From Cylindrotheca closterium (Eukaryota; Bacillariophyta; Bacillariophyceae; Bacillariales; Bacillariaceae), in contig CAKOGP040001765.1 of the NCBI GenBank assembly GCA_933822405.4, positions 5,455-19,869 on the forward strand: a stretch of DNA of 14,415 bases, read 5' to 3'. Positions 1 through 6,890 of the stretch are shown here, piece after piece. How positions within the stretch are numbered: the first letter of the stretch is position 1; each line of letters starts with the position of its first letter. Both the position numbers and the translations under genes were made by a program. Below the pieces are notes generated by a model. The model did not search any database. It was given only the letters and a program-made list of their open reading frames with translations, and was not told where the DNA came from.

Positions 1-1
1 C

Positions 2-391
2 AATAGCAATTTTGGACAGGATGACAATAGCGACTATGATGAACAGGGAGACGATGCCGCACTTGCCTTCAACGTGAACCAGCTTTGCCTTCAACAACCA
101 AAAGAACTATGTCAAAAATCAAGAGCATACAATTTTCAAAAATTTAAAGACATTGACCGTAATTGTATGAATCAGAGAGACCTGGATTTTGTTAGAGAAC
201 AAATGGAGGCAATTGAAAAGGAGCTCTTCCAGAGGAAAGCCATGGCCATGAAAAAAAGCCAAAAACGCACATTCCTTGGAGCAACAAATGGACAACAAGA
301 CATGGTATCGTTTTCCCTGAACACAGAAACTTGCAAGAAAAGTTACCAGGATACATACCATCGAAAGAAGAGGAGAAAAAGTGGAAAATAG
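2..391 (+). CDS. C-terminal fragment of an unidentified gene, possibly the tail of a MULE transposase
   Basis: The frame is open from the left edge of the window to a TAG at 389-391, so only the last 129 codons or so are present. The visible protein starts acidic (Asp/Glu/Asn rich), has a charged, probably helical middle around 170-240, and ends in a strongly basic tail (YHRKKRRKSGK) that could be a nuclear localisation signal. There is no catalytic motif. It converges, with only 30 bp between stop codons, on the peptidase-like ORF at 422-2371. The second MULE in this window also shows a transposase gene and a copy of that ORF pointing towards each other, so this may be the C-terminus of the matching transposase. 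That is inference: the homologous part of the second element is deleted, so no direct comparison is possible here. Confidence 0.5.
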   Translation, partial: NSNFGQDDNSDYDEQGDDAALAFNVNQLCLQQPKELCQKSRAYNFQKFKDIDRNCMNQRDLDFVREQMEAIEKELFQRKAMAMKKSQKRTFLGATNGQQDMVSFSLNTETCKKSYQDTYHRKKRRKSGK

Positions 392-421
392 CAACAAGTA
401 CAAATTTAATCCCTGTATTCA

Positions 422-2371
422 CTAATTTTGAATCTTTGATACCTGCCCTTTCAGTGCCTTGCTGAATGTGAAAAGACGGGAACGCCAAATGCCACCAAAA
501 CCAGCAGAACCGGCAATGAAGCTTAAACTATCACGACACAGTTTCATTGGGTACTTCTGTGTGGAGTCAAATATCAAGCCATGAGTGCATGCTACTGCAT
601 GAGTATTCGTCCCATCCTTCACTTTAGGAACAAACACAACAAGCTCTTGTTCTGCCAAAGACTTCAAGCATTTGGTGACTCCCACCATCCCATCAAAGTG
701 TTCCTTGGACTCCTTCACGGATAGTGGGGCCACTCCTTCAACAGAGACCTGCACCCAAGCTGAGAGCCATTTGAATTGAGCGGTTGCATCCAGTTCACTC
801 AAGTCATGTGATTGTTGATATAGTTTCCATGACTCCTTGTGGAAGTTCAAGTAGTGCAGAGCATTTGCCAGAGAAAAACCAAGGCAACAATCGTTATTGC
901 CTTGAACATAGGGAAGCATTTTCATCTGGTCCCCATTTTTGTGTAATTTGAGAAGACAGTGGTTCGGGGCAACATCCAAGTTGCTATCTCCCAGTGGAAC
1001 AAAGAATGAGGGTTGATTAATACCCCTAGAAGAACACCTTTCTCCATAAGCAATGCATTTTTCAACAAATCCTTTACCAAGATAATGTTTGACATAGGCA
1101 ACTGTCACATTTGAAACAAAAATCCTGCTCTTTGTTTGAGATCCTAACACAAGCCTGAATGTGGGCTCGGTTTTGTCTGCATTGGGTGGCTCATATCTGA
1201 TCTTCCAAATTTCGGTAGTATCGCACTTTTGTGGGTTTGGCGCTTGAATGTTATGTTTTGTTAAGAATTCTGAAACATTGTGGTCTACTGGGCCATATTG
1301 ATCCTTCAATGCCTGATTGTACTCGCTTCTAGCCTTTTCAGTTCGATTCTGGAACTGCCTAGCTGATTCTCGACGTCCTTTGGGTTGCAACAATTTCTTG
1401 TCAAAAGTACCAAGAACTTCATCAAACTTTTCTCTAACCTCTTCAGACTCGTCAACTGCAAGGATAGCTTGCAGCTCCTTCTTCATTCTCAGCTGTGTTG
1501 CCCAACTTTGCTGACCCTCCTGATTGTCTGGTCTTCTTGTTCTCTTTGGTGAAGACGGCTTCCAATAGTCATAAGTTGACTCTTTGGATTCAGTGGATGG
1601 AGCTTGTGGGGGCAGTTTCGCTGCAGCAGAAGTGGAAGGTGGTGGTTGTGGTGGTGGCGGTTTGGCGGCAACAGCTGTAGATGGCTCCCCATAGTCCAAT
1701 GTTGACTCTTTGGATTCAGTGGATGGAGCTTGTGGGGGCCTTTTCGCTTCAGCAGAAGTGGAAGGTTGTGTTGGTGGTGCTGGCACTTTGGCGGCAACAG
1801 CTGTTCTTCTTCTCTTTGGCGAAGATGGCTTCCAATAGTCCAAAGTGGAAGAAGCTTGTGGGGGGGGCTTTTTTCCAGCAACAGAAGGGGAAGCTCTTGC
1901 AGGCCTTTTTGCAGCGTCAGAAGTGGAAGCTGAAGCTCTTGCCAAAGCAGTGGAAGGTTGTGTGGCTTCTTCAGACTCCTCTAGTAATCCAGCTCTTGCA
2001 GGCCTTTTTGCAGCATCAGAAGTGGAAGTTGAAGCTCGTGCCGAAGCAGTGGAAGGTTGGGCGGCTGCTTCTTCAGACCCCTCTAGTAATCCATTCAAGA
2101 AGCAAACATGGGGAGGCACGCCATTGAAGACAGTGCAAGCAACATGTCCAAAAATCAGCCAGTTCTCATCATAGTGACGTTTGCGTACAAATTTGTCGGC
2201 ATCATGATGGGCCGTCAGCCTGCTCCTATACCAGGCATCCAAGGGTTCTATTTGGGGACTTTTCTTCTTTTGTTTTGATCGGGATTGTGTGTTCAATCTT
2301 GGTCTAGTAGATACCAAATTCAAATTGACCTTCCCTTCCTTCTTGATTTGTCGCAGAGCAGTAGCATTCCT
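422..2371 (-). CDS. Transposon-borne protein with C-terminal papain-like cysteine peptidase signature (5'-truncated)
   Basis: This is a long ORF with no in-frame ATG near its start; the frame enters from the sequence break at 2371. The related start at 6807 begins with ATG, so about seven N-terminal codons seem lost. Counting from the TTG at 2323, residues 1-80 form a basic and hydrophobic N-terminal region. Residues 82-262 are a Pro/Ser/Thr/Ala-rich linker made of duplicated segments (QPSTA...SDAAKRPAR twice; QAPSTESKEST twice; DYWKPSSPKR twice). Residues 270-345 are charged. The C-terminal domain has Q474, then D478-C479-C480 in NNDCCLGFSLANAL, H575 in THAVA and D586 in LIFDS. This order (Gln, Cys, His, Asp) is that of papain-fold cysteine peptidases. 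Family knowledge: several MULEs carry peptidase-like genes such as Ulp1. The exact peptidase family, and whether it is active, cannot be decided by eye. Confidence 0.7.
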   Translation of the reverse strand, partial: RNATALRQIKKEGKVNLNLVSTRPRLNTQSRSKQKKKSPQIEPLDAWYRSRLTAHHDADKFVRKRHYDENWLIFGHVACTVFNGVPPHVCFLNGLLEGSEEAAAQPSTASARASTSTSDAAKRPARAGLLEESEEATQPSTALARASASTSDAAKRPARASPSVAGKKPPPQASSTLDYWKPSSPKRRRTAVAAKVPAPPTQPSTSAEAKRPPQAPSTESKESTLDYGEPSTAVAAKPPPPQPPPSTSAAAKLPPQAPSTESKESTYDYWKPSSPKRTRRPDNQEGQQSWATQLRMKKELQAILAVDESEEVREKFDEVLGTFDKKLLQPKGRRESARQFQNRTEKARSEYNQALKDQYGPVDHNVSEFLTKHNIQAPNPQKCDTTEIWKIRYEPPNADKTEPTFRLVLGSQTKSRIFVSNVTVAYVKHYLGKGFVEKCIAYGERCSSRGINQPSFFVPLGDSNLDVAPNHCLLKLHKNGDQMKMLPYVQGNNDCCLGFSLANALHYLNFHKESWKLYQQSHDLSELDATAQFKWLSAWVQVSVEGVAPLSVKESKEHFDGMVGVTKCLKSLAEQELVVFVPKVKDGTNTHAVACTHGLIFDSTQKYPMKLCRDSLSFIAGSAGFGGIWRSRLFTFSKALKGQVSKIQN

Positions 2372-2847
2372 GTTGGTGAAATGGGATCTTGATAGATAAA
2401 AGAACAGTCGAACATGTCGGACAGTGAAGTCGGACTTTGATGATATCGAACACGGACAGAAGTACGGTTCGAGTACGTACAGAGATGGATAAGTATTGAA
2501 GGTAGATCTACTCTGTGACTAGTTCGTGAAGAACATGTGTGTATGTGCTTCATACGCCGCGACAGCTGGTGAGAGCTGACGCAGATGGCTTCCGGAAGAG
2601 ATTTTTTGTACCTGCTTGTGGGGATCATTGTTGATCGACTTCTGGCAAGAATAGCAGTAGAATAAGATCTAATAGGAAGTGGTGAGACTGTTCATCCGCA
2701 GGTTGAAGCCCAGCATCACTGGCACCTGTTCCTATTGTAGGCAATCCATAGCCGACATAGATTCGAGCTCAGTATACTCCAGAGGTAGCTAGACCGTTGA
2801 GGCTCTCATCACAGCTACGGAGTTGATAATCTGACAGTCGATCAACA
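2371..2847 (+). repeat. Candidate 5' LTR of a copia-type retrotransposon
   Basis: The similarity between the peptidase ORF and its second copy (6828-6872) stops at 2371, where the sequence turns into TGTTGGTGAAATGG. A matching CAACA end occurs at 2843-2847, 46 bp before the gag start codon, which gives a 477-bp LTR with TGTTG...CAACA termini. This is the expected position and polarity of a 5' LTR for the gag gene that follows. An alternative is a shorter LTR of 219 bp starting at 2629, because TGTTGATCGACT at 2629-2640 is the exact reverse complement of the right end. The primer-binding site after 2847 was not recognised, and the 3' LTR is not in the window, so the boundaries are inferred. 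Confidence 0.5.
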
Positions 2848-2848
2848 A
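2628..2848. repeat. Perfect 13-bp inverted repeat in the LTR
   Basis: TTGTTGATCGACT at 2628-2640 and AGTCGATCAACAA at 2836-2848 are exact reverse complements, 195 bp apart. They may mark the true ends of a short LTR or a secondary-structure element in the 5' leader. Confidence 0.6.
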
Positions 2849-2893
2849 AGGTAATTTTCGAACATTGCAAAGTAGGAGGGACTACAGAGCAAG

Positions 2894-3646
2894 ATGCCTG
2901 GTAGAAGAAACCAAGGCAGAGGCGGTCGAGGTGGCCGTGGAGGAAGATCTGCGCAGCAGACTGGTCGAGGGTCTCATGGCAAGAAGGCCGACAGACCGAA
3001 GCAATACCATCCTCACAATCCTGACTTCACTCACGAGCAGGTAACAATATATTTGCTTGAGGCCATCGCGCTCAAGAGCTTGGACTACGCTCAAGATATG
3101 ATCTGGAGTATGAGAAATATGGCCCATGTGGACTTTGAGGCTTTAAGAGGCACTCAAACGGTCTACAAGCCGGGAAAGAACGACTCCGAGTTCTTCAAAA
3201 GTTCGAGACAGGCTCAACTTGATAGGAACTGGGAAAACCTAAATGTCAAGATTGACAAAAGAGAAGTGATCTACACCACGAACCAATATACCGTGGCTGC
3301 GATCATCACCAAGCATTTCATCACTCAAGCGATGAGAGATAAGTTAAGCAATGAAAGTGATTGGTTGGACCTCAAGGAAGACCATGTGATGCTTCTGAAG
3401 CGTATCAAGACGTTCATGACCATCACAGACAAGACCGAGTGGCAACACTTTGGACTCATGGAATCTCTCAAGAGATTCATGAACTGCACTCAGAAGCAAA
3501 ATGAGTCTGTGAACGATTACAGAAGGCGGTTCGAAGCTCAAGCTGACCAAGTATTCGAAATCCTTGGTACAGATGTGTTGCATGTCTATGCGACCAAAAC
3601 AATGGGATACCTGGATCTGGACGATAAGTTTCTACAGCATCCTTGA
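2894..3646 (+). pseudogene. Truncated Ty1/copia-type gag
   Basis: The ORF opens with ATG at 2894 and runs 250 codons to TGA at 3644-3646. The N-terminus is an RGG-type basic stretch (GRGGRGGRGGRS, residues 8-19), followed by a copia gag capsid-like region: residues about 145-235 include the helices typical of the UBN2/gag family (MRDKLSNESDWLDLKEDHVM, then MESLKRFMNCTQKQNESVNDYRRRFE). A complete copia gag-pol would continue with a CCHC zinc knuckle and then protease, integrase and reverse transcriptase. None is present. The frame leaves copia sequence around residue 243, at 3624, exactly where the duplicated block begins, so the last few codons are foreign. The gag is therefore a 5' remnant of a retrotransposon broken by insertion, recombination or deletion. 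The capsid assignment rests on pattern recognition without an alignment. Confidence 0.75.
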
Positions 3647-3770
3647 TCATAATATCGTATAATGACATCTCTCTTGTGATTAGATTATGAGCCAAGACGC
3701 AACAAGCCTCGAAAGCTGAAGCAAATCTATCTCCGTTGTGTCGAAATTGTGTCTCCAAGATCTTGTTTTG
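3624..3770 (-). pseudogene. 49-codon open segment, probable transposase remnant (copy 1)
   Basis: On the minus strand this part of the duplicated block reads as an uninterrupted 49-codon segment containing FEACCVLAHNLITREMSLYD. Copy 2 keeps the same frame and the same length with three amino-acid changes and one silent change. The AC-C-xL-HN pattern is reminiscent of the C-terminal part of PIF/Harbinger-type DDE transposases, but I cannot confirm this by eye and no catalytic residues are visible. The frame continues antisense through gag, which is clearly unrelated. Confidence 0.35.
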
Positions 3771-4187
3771 CTTCAACAGACTGTAGAAATTATCGTGTCT
3801 CTTGAGAGCTTGACTCTTGAAGGGCCTGACACCCGCATTGTTGTGTGTGTTGTAGGTGCTCGTGTGCTTTGGCTCTCTGTTGTAGCCTGGATCTCCAAGT
3901 CTTGATCCCCAAGGGCAGTTCCACAATCTTTCTCTCTTACCCAATAGTTGGAGTAGTCGAACTGGGATGTCAGCTCATCTGCAGATAGGTACTTTTGTAG
4001 ATAGTACAGTTGTCCAATCAAGAAATATCAGGGTCAAGTACTCCTCCCTTGATCCTTGCGCCTGCAATGTTGGTGATTTGCGTGTCGGTGTACACCCAAA
4101 CTGCAGTGCAGGGAGAAACTCTGAAGTGGTGTTTGAAACTTGGCACGCTTGATTCACCAATCGCTGTAGCCCTTCAGAGCAAGGCCA

Positions 4188-4333
4188 GAAACCGATCAAA
4201 GAAATCAAAACAGATCAAGCAAAACCGATCAAAGAAAGCGAAACAAGTCACTGCAACACAAAACCGATCAAATGATTTTGAAACCGATCAAAGAAATCGA
4301 AACAAGTCACTGCGACACGAAACCGATCAAAAA
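4188..4333. repeat. 59-bp-period minisatellite, array A (degenerate)
   Basis: Imperfect units alternate AAACCGATCAAAGAAATC and AACAAGTCACTGCRACAC-like segments. This array is the most degenerate of the three and sits near the end of duplicated block copy 1. Confidence 0.75.
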
Positions 4334-4723
4334 GAATATTTTGCAACAGCAATGCCCCGGCCCAGGGGTGTATTGAAAACCACTTAGTAGTCAAAGAGTT
4401 GATAGACGAGGGTCCTGGCTTGATGATATGGCCATGAGCAATATTTTGAATATGTTTGAATGACACTATTTAAAATGATCTATGGGTACAGGAACCACAT
4501 AATCAATTAATGATCTATAGTATCACCACAAGAGCAAAATTTTGGATCATGAGATGTAGGTATCAGGTGTCATCTGACATCTACCGGTACATCTCTCTAC
4601 ATACGGTACCTGGACTCCCCGCAACTTGTCTGTCTATCCACCAATTTTTGTGCGTCGGACGAGATTACTGCGCACGGGTCTTTCCCCCCCATCAGCAGGG
4701 AACCCCTCATAAATTGAAATGAC
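4334..4723. other. Non-genic stretch with decayed coding character
   Basis: There is no intact gene. The end of the duplicated block runs to 4418. Between about 4420 and 4700 a plus-strand reading with several stops gives protein-like pieces (LDDMAMSNILNMFE; then RYQVSSDIYRYISLHTVPGL from about 4560), which suggests an old transposase or other coding remnant. The family is not identifiable. Confidence 0.3.
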
Positions 4724-4930
4724 TTTTTGAAACCGGTCAAAGAAATCAAAACAAGTCACTGCGACACAAAACCGGTCAAGCTATTTTGAAACTAATCAAA
4801 GAAATCGAAACAAGTCACTGTGACACGAAACCGGTCAAGCTATTTTGAAACCGATCAAAGAAATCAAAACAAGTCACTGCGACACAAAACCGGTCAATCA
4901 AGCTATTTTGAAATCGAAACACGTCAAGAA
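4724..4930. repeat. 59-bp-period minisatellite, array B
   Basis: About three units occur, each with TTTTGAAACCGRTCAAAGAA, then AACAAGTCACTGCGACAC, then AAACCGGTCAAGCTA. It lies between the two duplicated blocks. Since 59 is not a multiple of three, the array is not a protein repeat. Confidence 0.85.
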
Positions 4931-5326
4931 AATGAGTCACGAGATAAATTGAAAATCATGTCAATCCAAGTCACAGTACAGTAGGATTGAACCTACGTTA
5001 TGGACCATTGCAAACCTCACAAATACGAGCTTCAGACCTTGAAAAATGGAAAGGTAGAAAACCTTTGACCAAGGAAAGGTGCCATAGCTGAGATCCTGAC
5101 GAGATTCACCAAGCCCAAACAGCCAAATCCGCTGGGTGGCAAACATTGCAGCATGGCAGTTCTTGAAGAAGAGGATAAAGACAACAGTCACAATAATGAG
5201 GATGAAGACAAACTACCTCAATATGCTGAACCAAGAGATGAAGAGGGTAAACATGACTACTAGAATGAGATGCAAAGTAAATACAATTAGGGGCCCTACT
5301 CAAGATGGTTTATATTTATCCCCTTC
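4931..5326. other. Non-genic stretch with an acidic coding relic
   Basis: No intact gene is visible. From about 5067 to 5263 a plus-strand frame reads KGAIAEILTRFTKPKQP and then a strongly acidic tail (AVLEEEDKDN...DEEGKHDY) ending in TAG. With one more in-frame stop upstream (about 5065), the same frame begins near 4999. This has the look of a decayed protein C-terminus, possibly from another transposon. Confidence 0.3.
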
Positions 5327-5473
5327 ATAAGTTTCTACAGCATCCTCGATCATAATATCGTATAATGACATCTCTCTTGTGATTAGATTATGAGCCAAGA
5401 CGCAACAAGCCTCAAAAGCTGAAGCAAATCTATCTCCGTTGTGTTGAAATTGTGTCTTCAAGATCTTGTTTTG
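5327..5473 (-). pseudogene. 49-codon open segment, probable transposase remnant (copy 2)
   Basis: This is the equivalent of 3624-3770, open over the same 49 codons. Differences from copy 1 are E/K, R/Q and K/E replacements and one silent change. Beyond the segment both copies soon meet stops or diverge, so neither encodes a full protein. Confidence 0.35.
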
Positions 5474-5982
5474 CCAGTCATGTGTATTGCAGGTGCTCAT
5501 GTGCTTTGGCTCTCTTGATCTCCGATGGTAGTTCCACAATGATTCTTTCTTACACAATAGTCATTTGGAGTAGTCAAACTGGGACGACGTCAGCTCATCT
5601 TTGTTGGGTACTTTCGTAGATAGTACAGTCGTCCAATCAAGAGATGTTAGGGTCAATTACTCCTCCTTTGATCCTTGCGCCTGCAATGTTGGAATTTGCA
5701 TGTTGGCGTGCACCCAAACTGCAGTGCAGGGAGAAACTCTGAAGTGGTGTTGGAAACGGAAGACATTTGTCTTCCCCCTTGGCACGCTTGATTCACCTTT
5801 TGCTGTAGCCCTTCAGAGCAAGGCCAGGTTCCATCATCTCCAATGGAGTGACAAGATGGTTGATGGGCGGCTCGTCCATGAAAGAGATTTATTTGATGAT
5901 AATATGTGGAGATGTATGGCTCCATCCAAGTATGATGTGGCTCTCGTACATCAGTTTCTGATTTTAAAAAATGATGTCACAA

Positions 5983-6196
5983 TTTGAAACCAATCAAAGA
6001 AATCGAAACAAACGAAACTGATCAAGCGAAACCGATCAAAGAAATCAAAACAAGTCACTGCGACACGAAACCGGTCAAGCTATTTTGAAAGCGGTCAAAG
6101 AAATTGAAACAAGTCACTGCAACACGAAACCGGTCAAGCTATTTTGAAACCAATCAAAGAAATCGAAACAAGTCACTGCGACACAAAACCGGTCAA
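5983..6196. repeat. 59-bp-period minisatellite, array C
   Basis: About three and a half units are present. The TTTTGAAA starts at 6083 and 6142 are exactly 59 bp apart. It sits in the same position within duplicated block copy 2 as array A in copy 1, just before CAATGCCCCAGCCCAGGGG. Confidence 0.85.
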
Positions 6197-6391
6197 AACA
6201 ATGTTATTTCCGCTGCAATGCCCCAGCCCAGGGGTGTATTTAAAAACTATTTAGTAGTCAAAGAAGTCGGACTTGCTAAATCCAGAAACGGTCGGGCAAC
6301 AGACGAGTTGCGGCGGGTCCTGGTACATTACAATTAGTCAATCAATCCTGCAAATATGGTATGTACGACATCCGTCGCAAGTGAAACAGAT

Positions 6392-6423
6392 CCAGCAGAT
6401 AAGACTCTCCCAAATGTTGCCAG
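6392..6423 (+). repeat. Left terminal inverted repeat (candidate)
   Basis: These 32 bases, beginning CCAGCAGATAAGACTC and ending AATGTTGCCAG, are the exact reverse complement of 9739-9770. Confidence 0.65.
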
Positions 6424-6766
6424 CCGGCCGCACGCCTACCGTGTCTGCAGAGAGCCCAAACTTCAACGACAAACAACCAGCTGGCTTGCTTGCTTCCAAA
6501 ACACACAGAAACAGCAAAGACACAACATCTTCACCGACAACAACAAAAACATCACCACAGGAACAGCATCCTTTTTGTCAACAAATCGATCTTTTCCCTC
6601 TCCTTCTGCCGGTGGTAGGCCAGGAGCAATCCATATTCCTCAGAGACAGGTTCCTGCATCCGCTTCTGCACTCTGAAGTTTTTCCATCTGCCTGTCTACT
6701 TTCATTGCGCAAAGAGATTGTCAGTGTGTACCATAAAAGCCCCATTGTGTTGTGCCAAGTCCTTGC

Positions 6767-6776
6767 TTTTATAAGG
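6767..6776 (+). promoter_or_regulatory. TATA-like box upstream of the peptidase-gene start
   Basis: TTTTATAAGG lies about 31 bp before the ATG at 6807 in a 5' region that otherwise holds no gene. The spacing would suit a core promoter for the plus-strand gene with a very short leader. This rests on sequence resemblance only. Confidence 0.3.
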
Positions 6777-6806
6777 TTGGAGACTTGGTGCAGTGAAGTA
6801 ATTAAG

Positions 6807-6890
6807 ATGTCTGGACGGTCTACAGGTAGGAATGCTACTGCTATGCGACAAATCAAGAAGGAAGGGAAGGTCTATGTTGTGAACCCTTGA
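6807..6890 (+). pseudogene. 5' end of a second copy of the peptidase-type gene, truncated
   Basis: ATG at 6807 opens a 27-codon frame, MSGRSTGRNATAMRQIKKEG followed by KVYVVNP and TGA. Bases 6828-6872 match the reverse complement of 2327-2371 with one mismatch in 45, in the same reading frame as the peptidase ORF at 422-2371. This shows what the intact N-terminus of that gene looks like. After KEGKV the similarity ends, and the sequence becomes the antisense of the MULE transposase, so the rest of the gene has been deleted. Confidence 0.65.

Larger units (their letters stand above)
3624..4418. repeat. Duplicated block, copy 1
   Basis: It begins with ATAAGTTTCTACAGCATCC, also found at 5327, and ends near GGGTCCTGG, also found at 6323. 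Similarity to copy 2 is close in the first 150 bp (4 differences in 147) and remains clear through the middle (for example CCAAACTGCAGTGCAGGGAG in both). Copy 1 lacks about 150 bp present in copy 2 before the minisatellite and has some extra sequence near 3770-3850. Both copies carry the minisatellite and then the GC-rich motif CCCAGGGGTGTATT. The block is probably a non-autonomous or decayed transposon of unknown type. Confidence 0.75.
5327..6323. repeat. Duplicated block, copy 2
   Basis: This is the second copy of the block at 3624-4418, displaced by about 1.7 kb. It carries an extra segment of about 150 bp (5828-5982) absent from copy 1, and a longer minisatellite. Its left edge adjoins unrelated sequence, while copy 1 adjoins copia gag. 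That supports a defined repeat unit starting at ATAAGTTTCTACAG. Confidence 0.75.

Noticed and set aside
3477..3944. 155-codon minus-strand ORF across the gag boundary
   Set aside because: Its last part is antisense to copia gag. Only 3624-3770 is conserved in the second copy, so the full ORF is not a gene.
6273..6890. 205-codon plus-strand ORF
   Set aside because: Most of it covers the transposon terminal repeat and leader. Only the last 27 codons, from the ATG at 6807, match the peptidase gene family.
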